Below, one piece after another: positions 27,223 to 37,195 of a DNA stretch of 64,000 bases. This stretch comes from Arenibacter aquaticus (GTDB lineage Bacteria > Bacteroidota > Bacteroidia > Flavobacteriales > Flavobacteriaceae). Every line of letters starts with the position of its first letter. Position 1 is the first letter of the stretch. The DNA lies in contig NZ_RQPJ01000015.1 in NCBI RefSeq assembly GCF_003957295.1, positions 47,367 to 111,366 on the forward strand, written 5' to 3'. The translations under genes were made by a program, and so were the position numbers. The notes beneath the pieces are model-generated. The model was not told the origin of the DNA and searched no databases. It saw nothing but the letters and a program-made list of their open reading frames with translations.

Positions 27223-27236
27223 TGTGTAAGCACACA
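27223..27236. promoter_or_regulatory. Candidate LacI-type operator 2
   Basis: TGTGT-AAGC-ACACA repeats operator 1 with one central difference. The two sites are exactly 90 bp apart, suitable for looping or cooperative binding. It sits upstream of the promoter and in the gap behind the CDP-alcohol transferase gene. Confidence 0.6.
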
Positions 27237-27329
27237 CTATAAATTAGCAATCATGAAAAAGTAAAAAAAACGACCCAACAAATTCTCTTTACCCTTAAAT
27301 TAATGAAGACAAAAAAACCATCTGCACTT

Positions 27330-28091
27330 TTAAAGCGCTTTGCGTATACCTATAAACATAAAAACAAACAAGGTATAGATCACAAACAGGGGAATTACAA
27401 AATCAATCAAGCCTAAAACCAACAAGAGCGCAATAAGCAACAATTGAAACCCAAGCCCAAAGGTCGACACCAATGTCATAAACCAATTAGGTATTTCACC
27501 TCCCTCGGCGGCCCTTGGATCCAATAAATAAATTATTCTATCGAAATTTCCATATAAAGTTTTATACCACCAAAAAAGCACATCCACGGTGCTTTGCAAT
27601 TCCCCCTCCAAGGCCACTGGAGCAGTGGTTTCAAAAACCCTACTGGTAATATCTCCTTTAAATCTATTCCTTAGAATTACGTAATAATAGTTATATAAGG
27701 TTCCCTGTAATTGCATTCCAAAAAGCGCAAGAAACGCCATTATTAATTTGGCATCCGTAGTATACCAAATTGCCAGAAACAGAAGGATATTAAGCACTAT
27801 ATCACTTACAGAATCCAAATACCTCCCCGTATAAGAAGGCGCATTCTTTAGCCTGGACAATTCCCCATCTGCAGCGTCCAAAACTGACTTAAGAATTAAA
27901 AAAAAGGCCGCCGCCCAATAATAAGCAAATAATATACACCAAATGGCTAGCAGGCCGGAAACAAAAAAAGCTATTGTAACATGGATCGGGGTAACACCAG
28001 TTGGCTGTAACGCCCTAGCTATAAACCGGGCAATGAACCTTCCATAATCTGAAAGATCCAAAAACGTATGGTTCTTTGGTAATTTGGACAT
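27330..28091 (-). CDS. CDP-alcohol phosphatidyltransferase family membrane protein
   Basis: The 253-residue protein has about six hydrophobic helices and a perfect CDP-alcohol phosphotransferase signature: D72, D75-G76, R80, G89, D93 and D97 (DAADGELSR and GRYLDSVSD). It should transfer a CDP-linked group to an alcohol to make a phospholipid or related compound. The alcohol acceptor cannot be told. It stands alone upstream of the LacI operon, on the same strand, with the operator region after it. Confidence 0.9.
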   Translation of the reverse strand: MSKLPKNHTFLDLSDYGRFIARFIARALQPTGVTPIHVTIAFFVSGLLAIWCILFAYYWAAAFFLILKSVLDAADGELSRLKNAPSYTGRYLDSVSDIVLNILLFLAIWYTTDAKLIMAFLALFGMQLQGTLYNYYYVILRNRFKGDITSRVFETTAPVALEGELQSTVDVLFWWYKTLYGNFDRIIYLLDPRAAEGGEIPNWFMTLVSTFGLGFQLLLIALLLVLGLIDFVIPLFVIYTLFVFMFIGIRKAL

Positions 28092-28282
28092 TGCCCATTT
28101 TTTTTTACAGACCCCTAATTGATTAAGCTGGTAAAATCAACTAACAGCACCTATTAATCCTTTTATAAATATACGATTAAAAAAGCTGAGGGCCTATAAA
28201 CTCACCCAACAAGGTAGCAGACACTTATTTCCATTTCCTGTTATACCCGATACCATCCACTCAACGTGGATCAAAGGCAGTT

Positions 28283-29296
28283 TTATCCTTCCAAAATTTC
28301 CATTTGTTGCAGAATGTCCTCCTCTGTAATGGGGTACGGCACCCCATTAACTATAGTCTTATACACATCTTCAAATAAATTGATGTAAGACGATTTTACC
28401 GACTTAATTTCAGACACCTTCTTTTCACCGTCCTCCGAAAAAGTTATAAGCTTACCTGCCATATTGGCCTCCTCTATACCAAACAGCGGGTCTGCCGGAC
28501 TCACCCCCTCCATCAATTGCTCTTCTTGGATGTTGGTCCGTTCTTTAATATAGCTACCTTTGGTTCCGTTAAGCACAAAAGCAGGCAGCGGCTCTGCCAC
28601 CATTAAACTTGTAGTTAAAAACACCTGGAGACCTTTTGGGTACACCAAATGAACATGGGCATAATCATCTACCTTGGTATTGGGCCTAAATTCTGCTGTG
28701 TGTTTGGTCCATTCCAAGGGGCAACCAAAAAGTGAAATCGCCGAATCCAACAAATGTGGGCCCAAACCATATAACACCCCTCCACCGGGAGCAGTCTCAT
28801 TGGCAACTTTATCGCTTATTTTTAAACGGTATCTATCATACCTCATATGCACCTCTACCAAGCTGCCCAATTTTCCCGATTCCACAACACTCTTAACCGA
28901 AAGATAGTCGCTGTCATACCTTCTATTCTGATAGGCCATGATATTACGTCCCACCCTTTTTGCTTCCGCAAATAACTGCTGAGCCTCCAAAGACGTAACG
29001 CAAAACGGTTTTTCCACCAATACGTGTTTATTGGCACGGAGGGCTTTTAATGCCAGATCAAAATGAGTCTGGTTAGGCGTATTGACCACCACCAATTCTA
29101 TTTCCCTATCACTCAACAAATCGTCTACAGAGTCGTAGCTCTTTATGTTGGGATAGTGTTCCTGAGCCCGTTTTTTACTCCTTTCCACCACTGCCCTTAA
29201 CTGAAAACCAGGATGCTCCCTTAAGAAAGGGGCATGAAACAAGGTCCCCGACATTCCGAATGAAAGAATTCCCGTCTGTATTACTTTTTTGGTCAT
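28283..29296 (-). CDS. Gfo/Idh/MocA-family oxidoreductase (cytosolic)
   Basis: The 337-residue protein lacks an export signal. The Rossmann segment is GILSFGMSGTLFHAPFL, and the EKP motif is VLVEKPFCV. LLDSAISLFGCP resembles the family's substrate-side segment. It is related to YdgJ/YvaA-type inositol or sugar dehydrogenases. It has no close operon partner, so the substrate is unknown. Confidence 0.88.
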   Translation of the reverse strand: MTKKVIQTGILSFGMSGTLFHAPFLREHPGFQLRAVVERSKKRAQEHYPNIKSYDSVDDLLSDREIELVVVNTPNQTHFDLALKALRANKHVLVEKPFCVTSLEAQQLFAEAKRVGRNIMAYQNRRYDSDYLSVKSVVESGKLGSLVEVHMRYDRYRLKISDKVANETAPGGGVLYGLGPHLLDSAISLFGCPLEWTKHTAEFRPNTKVDDYAHVHLVYPKGLQVFLTTSLMVAEPLPAFVLNGTKGSYIKERTNIQEEQLMEGVSPADPLFGIEEANMAGKLITFSEDGEKKVSEIKSVKSSYINLFEDVYKTIVNGVPYPITEEDILQQMEILEG

Positions 29297-29370
29297 AACA
29301 TTGCGTTTTTTATAAGGGTTAGAATGGTTTGCTTATTTTTAAATACACCTTTGGCTAAAACGGATTTAGA

Positions 29371-32001
29371 CTACCCCAAACTCGTCAAACTTTTTTCCAA
29401 GGTTTCTATTTTGGCAATGGCATCGGCCTCCTTCTGACGCTCCAATGCTATTACTTGGGCCGGAGCATTGCTTACAAAACGTTCATTGGAAAGTTTTTTA
29501 CGCACAGAGGCCAAAAAGCCCTTGGTATACTTCAACTCACCTTCCAACTTCTTAATTTCAGCCTCCACATCAATTGCCCCATGTATTGGCACAAAATATT
29601 CATTAGACTTAACCCTAAAGGTAAGGGCCCCATCCAAAGCAGCCTCTGTGTAGGTAATATTGGAAACATTGGTCAATTTAGCTATCACTACGTCCCAGAC
29701 CTTGGAAACACCACCATCGTTAAGCACGGACAGTTCCAAGGATTCCTTCATAGGTATATTCTTTTCCTTACGAATGGTTCGCACACCCGATATAACATCC
29801 GATGCAAAATTAAACCCTTCTATAAGCTCATCATTTACAGGTTGCAAAGTTGGCCACTGAGCAACCACCAAGGCTTCCTCAGGGCTGCGTTCTGCAATAT
29901 GTTGCCATACCTCCTCTGTAAGGAAGGGCATAAATGGGTGCAACAATTTTAAATTCTCCTCAAATATTTGGATTACCGCCTCATAGGTAGTCTTATCTAT
30001 AGGACTTTGATAGGCCGGTTTTACAATTTCCAACAACCAAGAACTATAATCGTCCCACACCAGTTTATAAATGGCCATCAAGGCGTCAGAAATCCTGTAT
30101 TTACTAAAATGGTCCTCAATCTCGGCCAAGGTTTTGTTAAATTTGGCCTTATACCATTCAATCCCTAATTTAGAGGCCTCGGGCTGTGGCAGATCGGCCA
30201 CTTCCCAACCCTTCAACAAACGGAATCCGTTCCAAATCTTATTGGCAAAGTTTTTCCCTTGCTGGCAAAGAGCCTCATCAAACATCAGGTCATTACCAGC
30301 TGCAGAGCTCAACAAGAGCCCTACCCGTACCCCATCTGCCCCATAGTCTTCAATTAACTTCAGTGCATCGGGTGAATTGCCCAAGGATTTGGACATTTTA
30401 CGTCTTTGCTTATCCCTGACCAAACCAGTTAGGTAAACATTCTGAAAAGGTCGTTCATCTCTATATTCATAGCCGGAAACAATCATTCTGGCAACCCAGA
30501 AAAACAATATATCCGGACCTGTAACCAAGTCATTGGTAGGGTAATAATATTCTATTTCCTTATTGTTTGGCTCTAGGATACCGTTGAACACGCTAATAGG
30601 CCAAATCCAAGATGAGAACCAAGTATCCAGTGCATCTTCATCCTGAACAAGGTTTTCCAGGGTTAAATCTGGGTTTCCTGATTTTTTTCTTGCAAGTTCC
30701 AAAGCCTTTTCAGGGGTCTCGGCAACTACAAAATCGTCCTGTCCATCACCAAAATAGTATGCCGGTATTTGTTGTCCCCACCACAACTGCCTGGAAATGT
30801 TCCAATCCCGAATGTTTTCCATCCAGTGGCGGTAGGTATTTTCAAATTTTTTGGGAAACAACTTTACATCCCCATCCTCCAAAACCGCTTTAATCGCCGG
30901 CTTGGCCAATTTTTCCATGCTCAGAAACCACTGATCGGACAGCCTTGGCTCTATAACCGCCTTGGTCCTCTCTGAGGTTCCTATTTTATTAATATGCTGT
31001 TCTGTTTTTACCAAATAACCCTTTTCCTCCAATTCCTTGGCAATAGCCTTGCGTACCGCAAACCGATCTTGGCCTTCATAATGCAATCCGTAACTGTTAA
31101 GGCTGGCATCCTCGTTAAATATATCAATGGTCTCCAGCTGATGCTTTTCGCCCAAGGCCTTGTCATTCACATCATGTGCGGGAGTAACCTTAAGACATCC
31201 CGTACCAAATTCAACATCCACATATTCATCCTCAATAATTGGGATTACCCTATTACAGATAGGGACTATGGCCTTTTTACCCCTTAAATGGGCATAACGT
31301 TCATCATTGGGATTAATGCAGATGGCAGTATCTCCCAAAATGGTCTCCGGTCTGGTGGTGGCAATGGTCACGGTTTCATCTGTCCCTTCAATCTTATAGG
31401 ACAAATAATACAACAGGCCTTGTCTTTCTTCATAAACTACCTCTTCATCGGATAAGGTTGTCTTTGCCTCCGGATCCCAGTTCACCATTCTATATCCCCT
31501 ATATATCAATCCTTTGTTAAAAAGATCTACAAAAACCTTGATAACAGAGGCCGACATATTGGAGTCCATTGTAAATTTTGTACGATCCCAATCACAAGAG
31601 CAACCCAATTTTTTTAATTGCTCAAGGATCACCCCTCCGTATTCATGGGTCCAATCCCAAGCATGTTTTAGGAATTCTTCCCTGGACAAATCTTTTTTAT
31701 TTATCCCCTGCTCCTTCAACTTGGCCACCACTTTGGCCTCTGTGGCTATTGAAGCATGGTCCGTTCCAGGCACCCAACAGGCGTTTTTCCCCATTAAACG
31801 GGCCCTACGTATAAGAACATCCTGAATGGTATTATTAAGCATATGCCCCATATGGAGCACACCAGTAACATTTGGCGGGGGAATAACAATTGTATAAGGC
31901 TCCCTATTATCTGGGGTAGAATGAAAGTAATTATGCTTTATCCAATAGTCGTACCATTGGCCCTCTACCTTCTGAGGCTCATATTTTGAAGGAATTTCCA
32001 T
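29371..32001 (-). CDS. valS: Valine--tRNA ligase
   Basis: The 876-residue class I synthetase charges tRNA-Val. The HIGH motif is HMGH (50-53, in [17 protein letters not shown]), and KMSKS occurs as [10 protein letters not shown] near residue 534. The editing (CP1) domain lies between them, with [13 protein letters not shown]. The C-terminal 70 residues form the coiled coil typical of ValS. Length and motif order are normal. Confidence 0.98.
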   Translation of the reverse strand: MEIPSKYEPQKVEGQWYDYWIKHNYFHSTPDNREPYTIVIPPPNVTGVLHMGHMLNNTIQDVLIRRARLMGKNACWVPGTDHASIATEAKVVAKLKEQGINKKDLSREEFLKHAWDWTHEYGGVILEQLKKLGCSCDWDRTKFTMDSNMSASVIKVFVDLFNKGLIYRGYRMVNWDPEAKTTLSDEEVVYEERQGLLYYLSYKIEGTDETVTIATTRPETILGDTAICINPNDERYAHLRGKKAIVPICNRVIPIIEDEYVDVEFGTGCLKVTPAHDVNDKALGEKHQLETIDIFNEDASLNSYGLHYEGQDRFAVRKAIAKELEEKGYLVKTEQHINKIGTSERTKAVIEPRLSDQWFLSMEKLAKPAIKAVLEDGDVKLFPKKFENTYRHWMENIRDWNISRQLWWGQQIPAYYFGDGQDDFVVAETPEKALELARKKSGNPDLTLENLVQDEDALDTWFSSWIWPISVFNGILEPNNKEIEYYYPTNDLVTGPDILFFWVARMIVSGYEYRDERPFQNVYLTGLVRDKQRRKMSKSLGNSPDALKLIEDYGADGVRVGLLLSSAAGNDLMFDEALCQQGKNFANKIWNGFRLLKGWEVADLPQPEASKLGIEWYKAKFNKTLAEIEDHFSKYRISDALMAIYKLVWDDYSSWLLEIVKPAYQSPIDKTTYEAVIQIFEENLKLLHPFMPFLTEEVWQHIAERSPEEALVVAQWPTLQPVNDELIEGFNFASDVISGVRTIRKEKNIPMKESLELSVLNDGGVSKVWDVVIAKLTNVSNITYTEAALDGALTFRVKSNEYFVPIHGAIDVEAEIKKLEGELKYTKGFLASVRKKLSNERFVSNAPAQVIALERQKEADAIAKIETLEKSLTSLG

Positions 32002-32146
32002 TATTTGGAACAGTTTTTGTTAACCCTAATCGGGCGATTACTAAAATACTTGTAATATTAATTTTAAACCTGAAGTAAATCTATAGTTTTTGTCCTTTTA
32101 GAAATACGAAACAAAAATAAGTAACGTTATTACATAACAAAAGAAT

Positions 32147-32177
32147 TTTGGAGGTTGATTAAAAACATTTACTTTTG
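32147..32177 (+). promoter_or_regulatory. Promoter of the DUF1573 gene
   Basis: TTTG (32147-32150), a 19-bp spacer and TACTTTTG (32170-32177) match the Bacteroidota consensus exactly. The ATG follows 23 bp later. Confidence 0.75.
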
Positions 32178-32200
32178 AAATTCACCAAAAACTAAAAATA

Positions 32201-32587
32201 ATGAAAAAAGTAGTACTAGTTTTATTTATTGGTCTATTAGGATTTGGCCTGACTGCTCAGGAAACTGGAGCGAAAATCAAATTTAAAACTGAAATCGTCG
32301 ATTATGGTGAAATCACAAAAGGCAGTAACGGAATCCGTGTATTCGAATTCACAAATACAGGTAACGCACCACTAGTTATCAGCAAGGTTAGCTCTAGCTG
32401 TGGATGTACCATCCCTAAAAAACCAGAGGCACCAATTATGCCAGGAAAAAAAGGGGAGATACAGGTTAAATATGACACCAACAGGGTTGGACCTATTGCA
32501 AAGGCCATTACGGTTATTTCCAATGCAGACACCCCAACGGTAGTTTTAAAGATCAAAGGAAAGATAAAACCAGTGGAAGGCAAATAA
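32201..32587 (+). CDS. DUF1573 domain-containing secreted protein
   Basis: The 128-residue protein has a signal peptide (MKKVVLVLFIGLLGFGLTAQ) and one DUF1573 immunoglobulin-like domain: FKTEIVDYGEITKGSNGIRV, FEFTNTGNAPLVI and SSCGCTIPKKPEAPI. The SSCGCT motif is characteristic. It is exported, role unknown. It is transcribed divergently from valS and ends at a shared terminator. Confidence 0.92.
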   Translation: MKKVVLVLFIGLLGFGLTAQETGAKIKFKTEIVDYGEITKGSNGIRVFEFTNTGNAPLVISKVSSSCGCTIPKKPEAPIMPGKKGEIQVKYDTNRVGPIAKAITVISNADTPTVVLKIKGKIKPVEGK

Positions 32588-32608
32588 AAACCTTTCCCAG
32601 AGACATCC

Positions 32609-32652
32609 AAAGCTTGTATAGCACCAATTACGGTTACTATACAAGCTTTTTT
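32609..32652. terminator. Bidirectional terminator between DUF1573 and retropepsin/PDZ genes
   Basis: AAAGCTTGTATAG (32609-32621) pairs with CTATACAAGCTTT (32637-32649), a 13-bp perfect stem around a 15-base loop, followed by TTT on the plus strand. It sits between two convergent genes and can serve both. Confidence 0.75.
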
Positions 32653-33992
32653 CATTTAAATACATCTTTCAGCACATAACTTATCAGCAAGTTGCTTTCA
32701 TTACGTGCTACCAACACCTTGACTCTTTTCCCTATTTTCTCATTGAGCATTTTTAAAACCTGTTGCAATTTAAAGTGGTGTACTTTCTTTCCGTTCACGG
32801 CCAAAATTATATCCCCTTGTTGCAATCCGGCCTCTTGAGCCGGACTTCCATTACGTATTCCCGAAACAACTATTTGGGGCACCACACTTAAACGGGTCCT
32901 ATTTTCAAACAATAATTGAACGTTCCCAAAGGATTTACTTTCATCGTTGACTAGCGATCCCCTGCCGTCTGCTATACTTTCAGATATATAACGCACTCCA
33001 TTATGCTGCAGATCTATACCACTCATATTAAAGTTGAAGGGATTTTTAAAAAACCTGTTCTTCCTAAGGCTCAGGGTACCTTCGGTATAATTAAAGACCA
33101 ATGTAAATCTTTTTAGTAGCTCCCCGCCCAAACTACCGTTCCTATCGCCAAAAGAAGTGATAGTATTAAAATATTGCTTATCCGGAAAGGCGGCCCTGGT
33201 GTCTTTCATTCTAAAACCTGCCAAACCTACCCCTGCCAGCCTTGTTCGCTTGCCATAAATGCCACCTCCCAAGCCCTGTCCCAAAAATTCATAATAATTC
33301 TTCTTGGGCACTCCCAGACCTATTGCTTCATCCTCAAACAACCAAACAGCATCCGAACTACCGGAGTCTACCAATAATTTAACCGGAATACACTGCTTGT
33401 TTTCCAAAAATACCTGACCTTGTACATACGCCTTATTATCTACCACCTGTAATGCCACCGTTTTGGTCCTATTGTTTTTTTTAGTTTGATAAGTATCCGG
33501 CTTGTGCAGTTTTAAATATTGGGAGGTATAGTTTATCTCCACTACAAAATCCCTAAAAAGATCATAACCAATAATACCATGTACAGGCAACCCTAGCCTC
33601 GGTGATAAATTTATATCCCTATCCATTACCACGTACAGTAACTGCCCTGGGTTTTCTGCATTACCAATCCTAAAAGTATTATTGTATGAGCTCAATGCCT
33701 TAATTGGTCCTCCATCACCAAGGCCCTTGATAACAATTTCCGATACATCATTTATTTGAATGGAATCCTTATCCGACAAGTTGAAAAGTATTGGTTTGCT
33801 TACCCCAGAATCCAATATAAATGACAGATTTGCTCCATTTACCTCAACAGGCAAAACAATAAGATTGTTCACCAATTTAAATTTCACCTTCTGAAATAAC
33901 TCTCCTTGAGGCAATTCATATGTCTGGGAAAAAATAAAAATGGGCAAAATACTGAATAACAGGTAGGCCAAGTGCCTTAAAACAGCTTTCAT
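32652..33992 (-). CDS. Retropepsin-like aspartic protease with PDZ domain
   Basis: The 446-residue protein has a signal peptide (LAYLLFSILPIFIFSQ). Two aspartyl-protease half-motifs occur: FILDSGVSKPIL and KLLVDSGSSDAVW, so it resembles clan AA proteases. A PDZ domain at about 360-440 carries GIRNGSPAQEAGLQQGDIIL. It is probably periplasmic or surface-bound and may process exported proteins. Substrates are unknown. Confidence 0.88.
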   Translation of the reverse strand: MKAVLRHLAYLLFSILPIFIFSQTYELPQGELFQKVKFKLVNNLIVLPVEVNGANLSFILDSGVSKPILFNLSDKDSIQINDVSEIVIKGLGDGGPIKALSSYNNTFRIGNAENPGQLLYVVMDRDINLSPRLGLPVHGIIGYDLFRDFVVEINYTSQYLKLHKPDTYQTKKNNRTKTVALQVVDNKAYVQGQVFLENKQCIPVKLLVDSGSSDAVWLFEDEAIGLGVPKKNYYEFLGQGLGGGIYGKRTRLAGVGLAGFRMKDTRAAFPDKQYFNTITSFGDRNGSLGGELLKRFTLVFNYTEGTLSLRKNRFFKNPFNFNMSGIDLQHNGVRYISESIADGRGSLVNDESKSFGNVQLLFENRTRLSVVPQIVVSGIRNGSPAQEAGLQQGDIILAVNGKKVHHFKLQQVLKMLNEKIGKRVKVLVARNESNLLISYVLKDVFK

Positions 33993-34143
33993 ATCCCTAC
34001 ATTTAGCAACAACGGTTACTTTAAATTTACAAACAAAATATCAGTCCCTAGAACGTTTTAACATATTAAAAACCCATCAAATAGGGTCCATTTATTGTTT
34101 TCTCCATATTGATTTCTCATTTTTGCCTAAAATATAAACTTAT

Positions 34144-35334
34144 ATGCCATCAATTTCAAGGAGAGGCCTGAACATGCCAGAATCTCCCATAAGAAAATTA
34201 GTCCCATTTGCAGAAGCAGCAATAAAGAGGGGAATAAAAATTATTCATCTCAATATTGGTCAACCGGACATTAAAACACCAAAGGTTGCTTTAGATGCTG
34301 TTAAGAATAATAATTTGGAGGTACTATCCTACAGTCGTACCGAGGGTGCTGAATCTTACAGGGAAAAAATTGCGGGATATTACGCTAATAATGACATACA
34401 TGTAGCGGCCGAGGATATTATTGTCACAACAGGTGGATCCGAGGCCCTATCCTTTGCCATGGGCAGCATTACCGATGCCGAGGATGAAATAATAATTCCC
34501 GAACCGTTCTACGCCAATTACAATGGTTTTGCCAATGCAACCGGTATAAAGGTAGTACCTGTGGTTTCCCACATTGAGGATAACTTTGCCCTGCCCCCTA
34601 TTGAGGAGTTTGAAAAATTGATCACCCTAAAGACCAAGGCCATTCTTATATGCAACCCTGGTAATCCTACCGGATACCTATATAGTAGGGAAGAAATAAA
34701 AAAACTGACTAAGATCGTTAAAAATTACGGTCTGTTTTTAGTCGCCGATGAAGTATACCGTGAATTTACCTATGACGGTAGGGAACATTACTCCATTATA
34801 CAGGAAGAAGGACTAGAGGACCATGCCATTATTGTGGATTCGGTTTCTAAAAGATACAGTATGTGCGGTGCCAGAATTGGGTATTTGGTTTCCAAGAACA
34901 AGGAAGTCATTAAAACGGCCATCAAATTTGCTCAGGCACGGTTATCCCCCCCTACCTATGCACAAATTGCCGCCGAAGCTGCACTCGAAACTCCTAAAAG
35001 TTATTTTGAAGCGGTTAAGGAAGAGTATGTAGCCCGTAGGGACATCCTAATATCAGAGTTGAGCAAGGTAGAAGGAGTAGTGGCAGCAAGACCACAAGGT
35101 GCCTTTTATTGCATTGCCCAACTGCCTATTAAAAATGCTGATGCTTTTGCCCAATGGCTATTGGAGGAGTTTAATGTGGACGGAGAAACCGTAATGGTTG
35201 CCCCTGCAGCAGGATTTTATGCCACCGCAGGCTTGGGCACCAATCAGGTAAGAATTGCTTATGTGCTTGAAAAAGAAGACCTCATTAGAGCGGTCTACAT
35301 TTTAAAGGAGGCCTTAAAAGCATATCCAGGTTAA
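34144..35334 (+). CDS. Pyridoxal-phosphate-dependent aminotransferase (class I/II)
   Basis: The 396-residue protein has the fold-type I aminotransferase pattern: LNIGQPD near the start, TGGSEALSFAMG, NPGNPTGYLYS, VADEVYREF and the PLP lysine in DSVSKRYSMCGARIGY. It is closest to aspartate/aromatic aminotransferases, but the amino acid substrate cannot be set from sequence alone. The TAA stop overlaps the ATG of murB (TAATG), so the two are translationally coupled. Confidence 0.92.
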   Translation: MPSISRRGLNMPESPIRKLVPFAEAAIKRGIKIIHLNIGQPDIKTPKVALDAVKNNNLEVLSYSRTEGAESYREKIAGYYANNDIHVAAEDIIVTTGGSEALSFAMGSITDAEDEIIIPEPFYANYNGFANATGIKVVPVVSHIEDNFALPPIEEFEKLITLKTKAILICNPGNPTGYLYSREEIKKLTKIVKNYGLFLVADEVYREFTYDGREHYSIIQEEGLEDHAIIVDSVSKRYSMCGARIGYLVSKNKEVIKTAIKFAQARLSPPTYAQIAAEAALETPKSYFEAVKEEYVARRDILISELSKVEGVVAARPQGAFYCIAQLPIKNADAFAQWLLEEFNVDGETVMVAPAAGFYATAGLGTNQVRIAYVLEKEDLIRAVYILKEALKAYPG

Positions 35335-36350
35335 TGCAAATACAGCAGAACATATCCCTTAAAGATTATAACACCTTTGGAATTGCTGTCAATGCCAAGT
35401 TCTTTTGTGAGGTCAATTCTATTGCAGAGCTTAAAAAGGCCACCACTTTAAATGGTTACCCCAATTACTTTGTACTGGGAGGGGGCAGCAATATGCTGCT
35501 TACCCATGACATTGATGACTTGGTACTCTTTATCAACATCAAAGGCATTGAAGTGGTTTGGGAAAATGAGGATGAAGTATGTTTGGAAGTAAATGCCGGG
35601 GAAAATTGGCATCAATTGGTATTGTGGACCTTGGAAAGGAATTATGGCGGATTGGAGAATTTGTCATTGATCCCTGGAAATACCGGTACAGCACCTATTC
35701 AAAATATAGGGGCCTATGGCGTTGAACTCAAGGACGTTTTTGTAAGTTGTAAGGCATTGGAATTGGCAACTTATAAAATAAGAACATTTACCAAGGAGGA
35801 ATGTCAATTTGGATATAGGGACTCTTATTTTAAGAATGATGGTAAGGATAAGTTTATTATTACCTCGGTACGTTTAAAACTCACCAAAAGAAACCATAAA
35901 TTACATGTAGGGTATGGGGCAATTGTTTCCCAACTACAAACTAACAACATTTCGGAGCCTACTATTAAGGACGTCTCCAATGCTGTTATAGCCATACGAG
36001 AGAGCAAGCTTCCAGACCCTAAGAAATTGGGGAATAGCGGAAGTTTCTTTAAGAACCCTATAATTAACGCACAAGAATTCCATACTTTTACAAATAAATA
36101 CCCACAGGCTCCGTTCTATAAGATTTCCGACGATGAATATAAAATCCCCGCAGGTTGGTTAATAGAGCAATGTGGATTTAAGGGCAAGCGTTTTGGAGAT
36201 GCTGGAGTTCATAAAAACCAAGCATTGGTATTAGTGAATTATGGCAATGCCAGTGGCAGGGAGATAATGGATCTGGCACATAACATCATAAAAACTGTCT
36301 TTGAAACTTTTCAGATTACCATTTCCCCCGAAGTAAATATTATAAAATAA
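35334..36350 (+). CDS. murB: UDP-N-acetylmuramate dehydrogenase
   Basis: MurB reduces UDP-GlcNAc-enolpyruvate to UDP-MurNAc for peptidoglycan. The 338 residues show the FAD-binding YFVLGGGSNMLL (about 44-55), LSLIPGNTGTAPIQNIGAYG and the catalytic Ser region GNSGSFFKNP. It has the long E. coli-type (type I) architecture with a C-terminal domain. It starts in the stop codon of the aminotransferase gene. Confidence 0.96.
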   Translation: MQIQQNISLKDYNTFGIAVNAKFFCEVNSIAELKKATTLNGYPNYFVLGGGSNMLLTHDIDDLVLFINIKGIEVVWENEDEVCLEVNAGENWHQLVLWTLERNYGGLENLSLIPGNTGTAPIQNIGAYGVELKDVFVSCKALELATYKIRTFTKEECQFGYRDSYFKNDGKDKFIITSVRLKLTKRNHKLHVGYGAIVSQLQTNNISEPTIKDVSNAVIAIRESKLPDPKKLGNSGSFFKNPIINAQEFHTFTNKYPQAPFYKISDDEYKIPAGWLIEQCGFKGKRFGDAGVHKNQALVLVNYGNASGREIMDLAHNIIKTVFETFQITISPEVNIIK

Positions 36351-36373
36351 CCCCTGACAAAGAATGCCAGGGG
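36351..36373 (+). terminator. Hairpin directly after murB
   Basis: CCCCTG (36351-36356) pairs with CAGGGG (36368-36373) around an 11-base loop, right after the murB stop. There is no long T tract, so it may terminate weakly or stabilise the RNA end. Confidence 0.45.
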
Positions 36374-36549
36374 CTATACCAAACCAAACTAACCAAAAAA
36401 TTAAATGCACAGTTACCAGCTGCCCATTTAAATAATTATAACGCTAAGCATAACAATCAATTTTATAAATTAGCGTTTGTTTATATACGAAACAAAAGAG
36501 GTAATTGGATGATGAAGTCCAATCTTTTTTTTGAGAATCCAATTATGAA

Positions 36550-37113
36550 ATGAGCATACTACTGGAAAATCATATTGTTGAGCTTCTTCAAGAGCGTAAT
36601 GACAAGGCCATTTCATTGCTCTACGAACATTATGGGGACACCCTCTACGGTGTAGCCTATAAAGTGGTCCGGGACGAAGAACTGGCCCAGGACGTTGTAC
36701 AGGAAAGTTTCGTGAAAATCTGGAAAAAAGCCGATTCCTACGACCCCACCAAGGCAAAATTATTTACCTGGTTGTTCCGTATTACAAGGAATACCGCTAT
36801 TGATAAACTAAGAAGTGCCAACACCAAATCTGATAAAGAAATCCAAATGGATGTTTCTGACGTATATAAACTAGGAACCGAAGGAATAAACCCTGATCTG
36901 ATGGACGTTCAGGATAATTTGGACAAATTGGATTTAAAGTATCAAGTTGTATTGGAAGCCTTGTTTTTTCAAGGAATGACCCAACAGGAAGCCAGCGATG
37001 AATTGGACATACCCTTGGGCACTATTAAATCCAGATTAAAAATTGGACTCAGGGAGTTGAAGAAATTATATGGAACCAGCATGTTGCTCATCTATTTAAT
37101 AAGTTGTTTATGA
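36550..37113 (+). CDS. ECF RNA polymerase sigma factor
   Basis: The 187-residue protein has sigma-70 region 2 (about 18-85; YEHYGDTLYGVAYKVV, ELAQDVVQESFVKIWKK) and region 4 (about 118-175; QGMTQQEASDELDIPLGTIKSRL). It is an extracytoplasmic-function sigma factor. An RskA-type anti-sigma gene follows after 82 bp. The C-terminal LLIYLISCL is unusual but short. The signal is unknown. Confidence 0.94.
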   Translation: MSILLENHIVELLQERNDKAISLLYEHYGDTLYGVAYKVVRDEELAQDVVQESFVKIWKKADSYDPTKAKLFTWLFRITRNTAIDKLRSANTKSDKEIQMDVSDVYKLGTEGINPDLMDVQDNLDKLDLKYQVVLEALFFQGMTQQEASDELDIPLGTIKSRLKIGLRELKKLYGTSMLLIYLISCL

Positions 37114-37195
37114 ATTAAAGCGCAATGTTGATTAGTCCCGGACCAAATACAGTGGACGGACATATGCAATCAAAAAGTGCTTAAAAACTAAGGCC

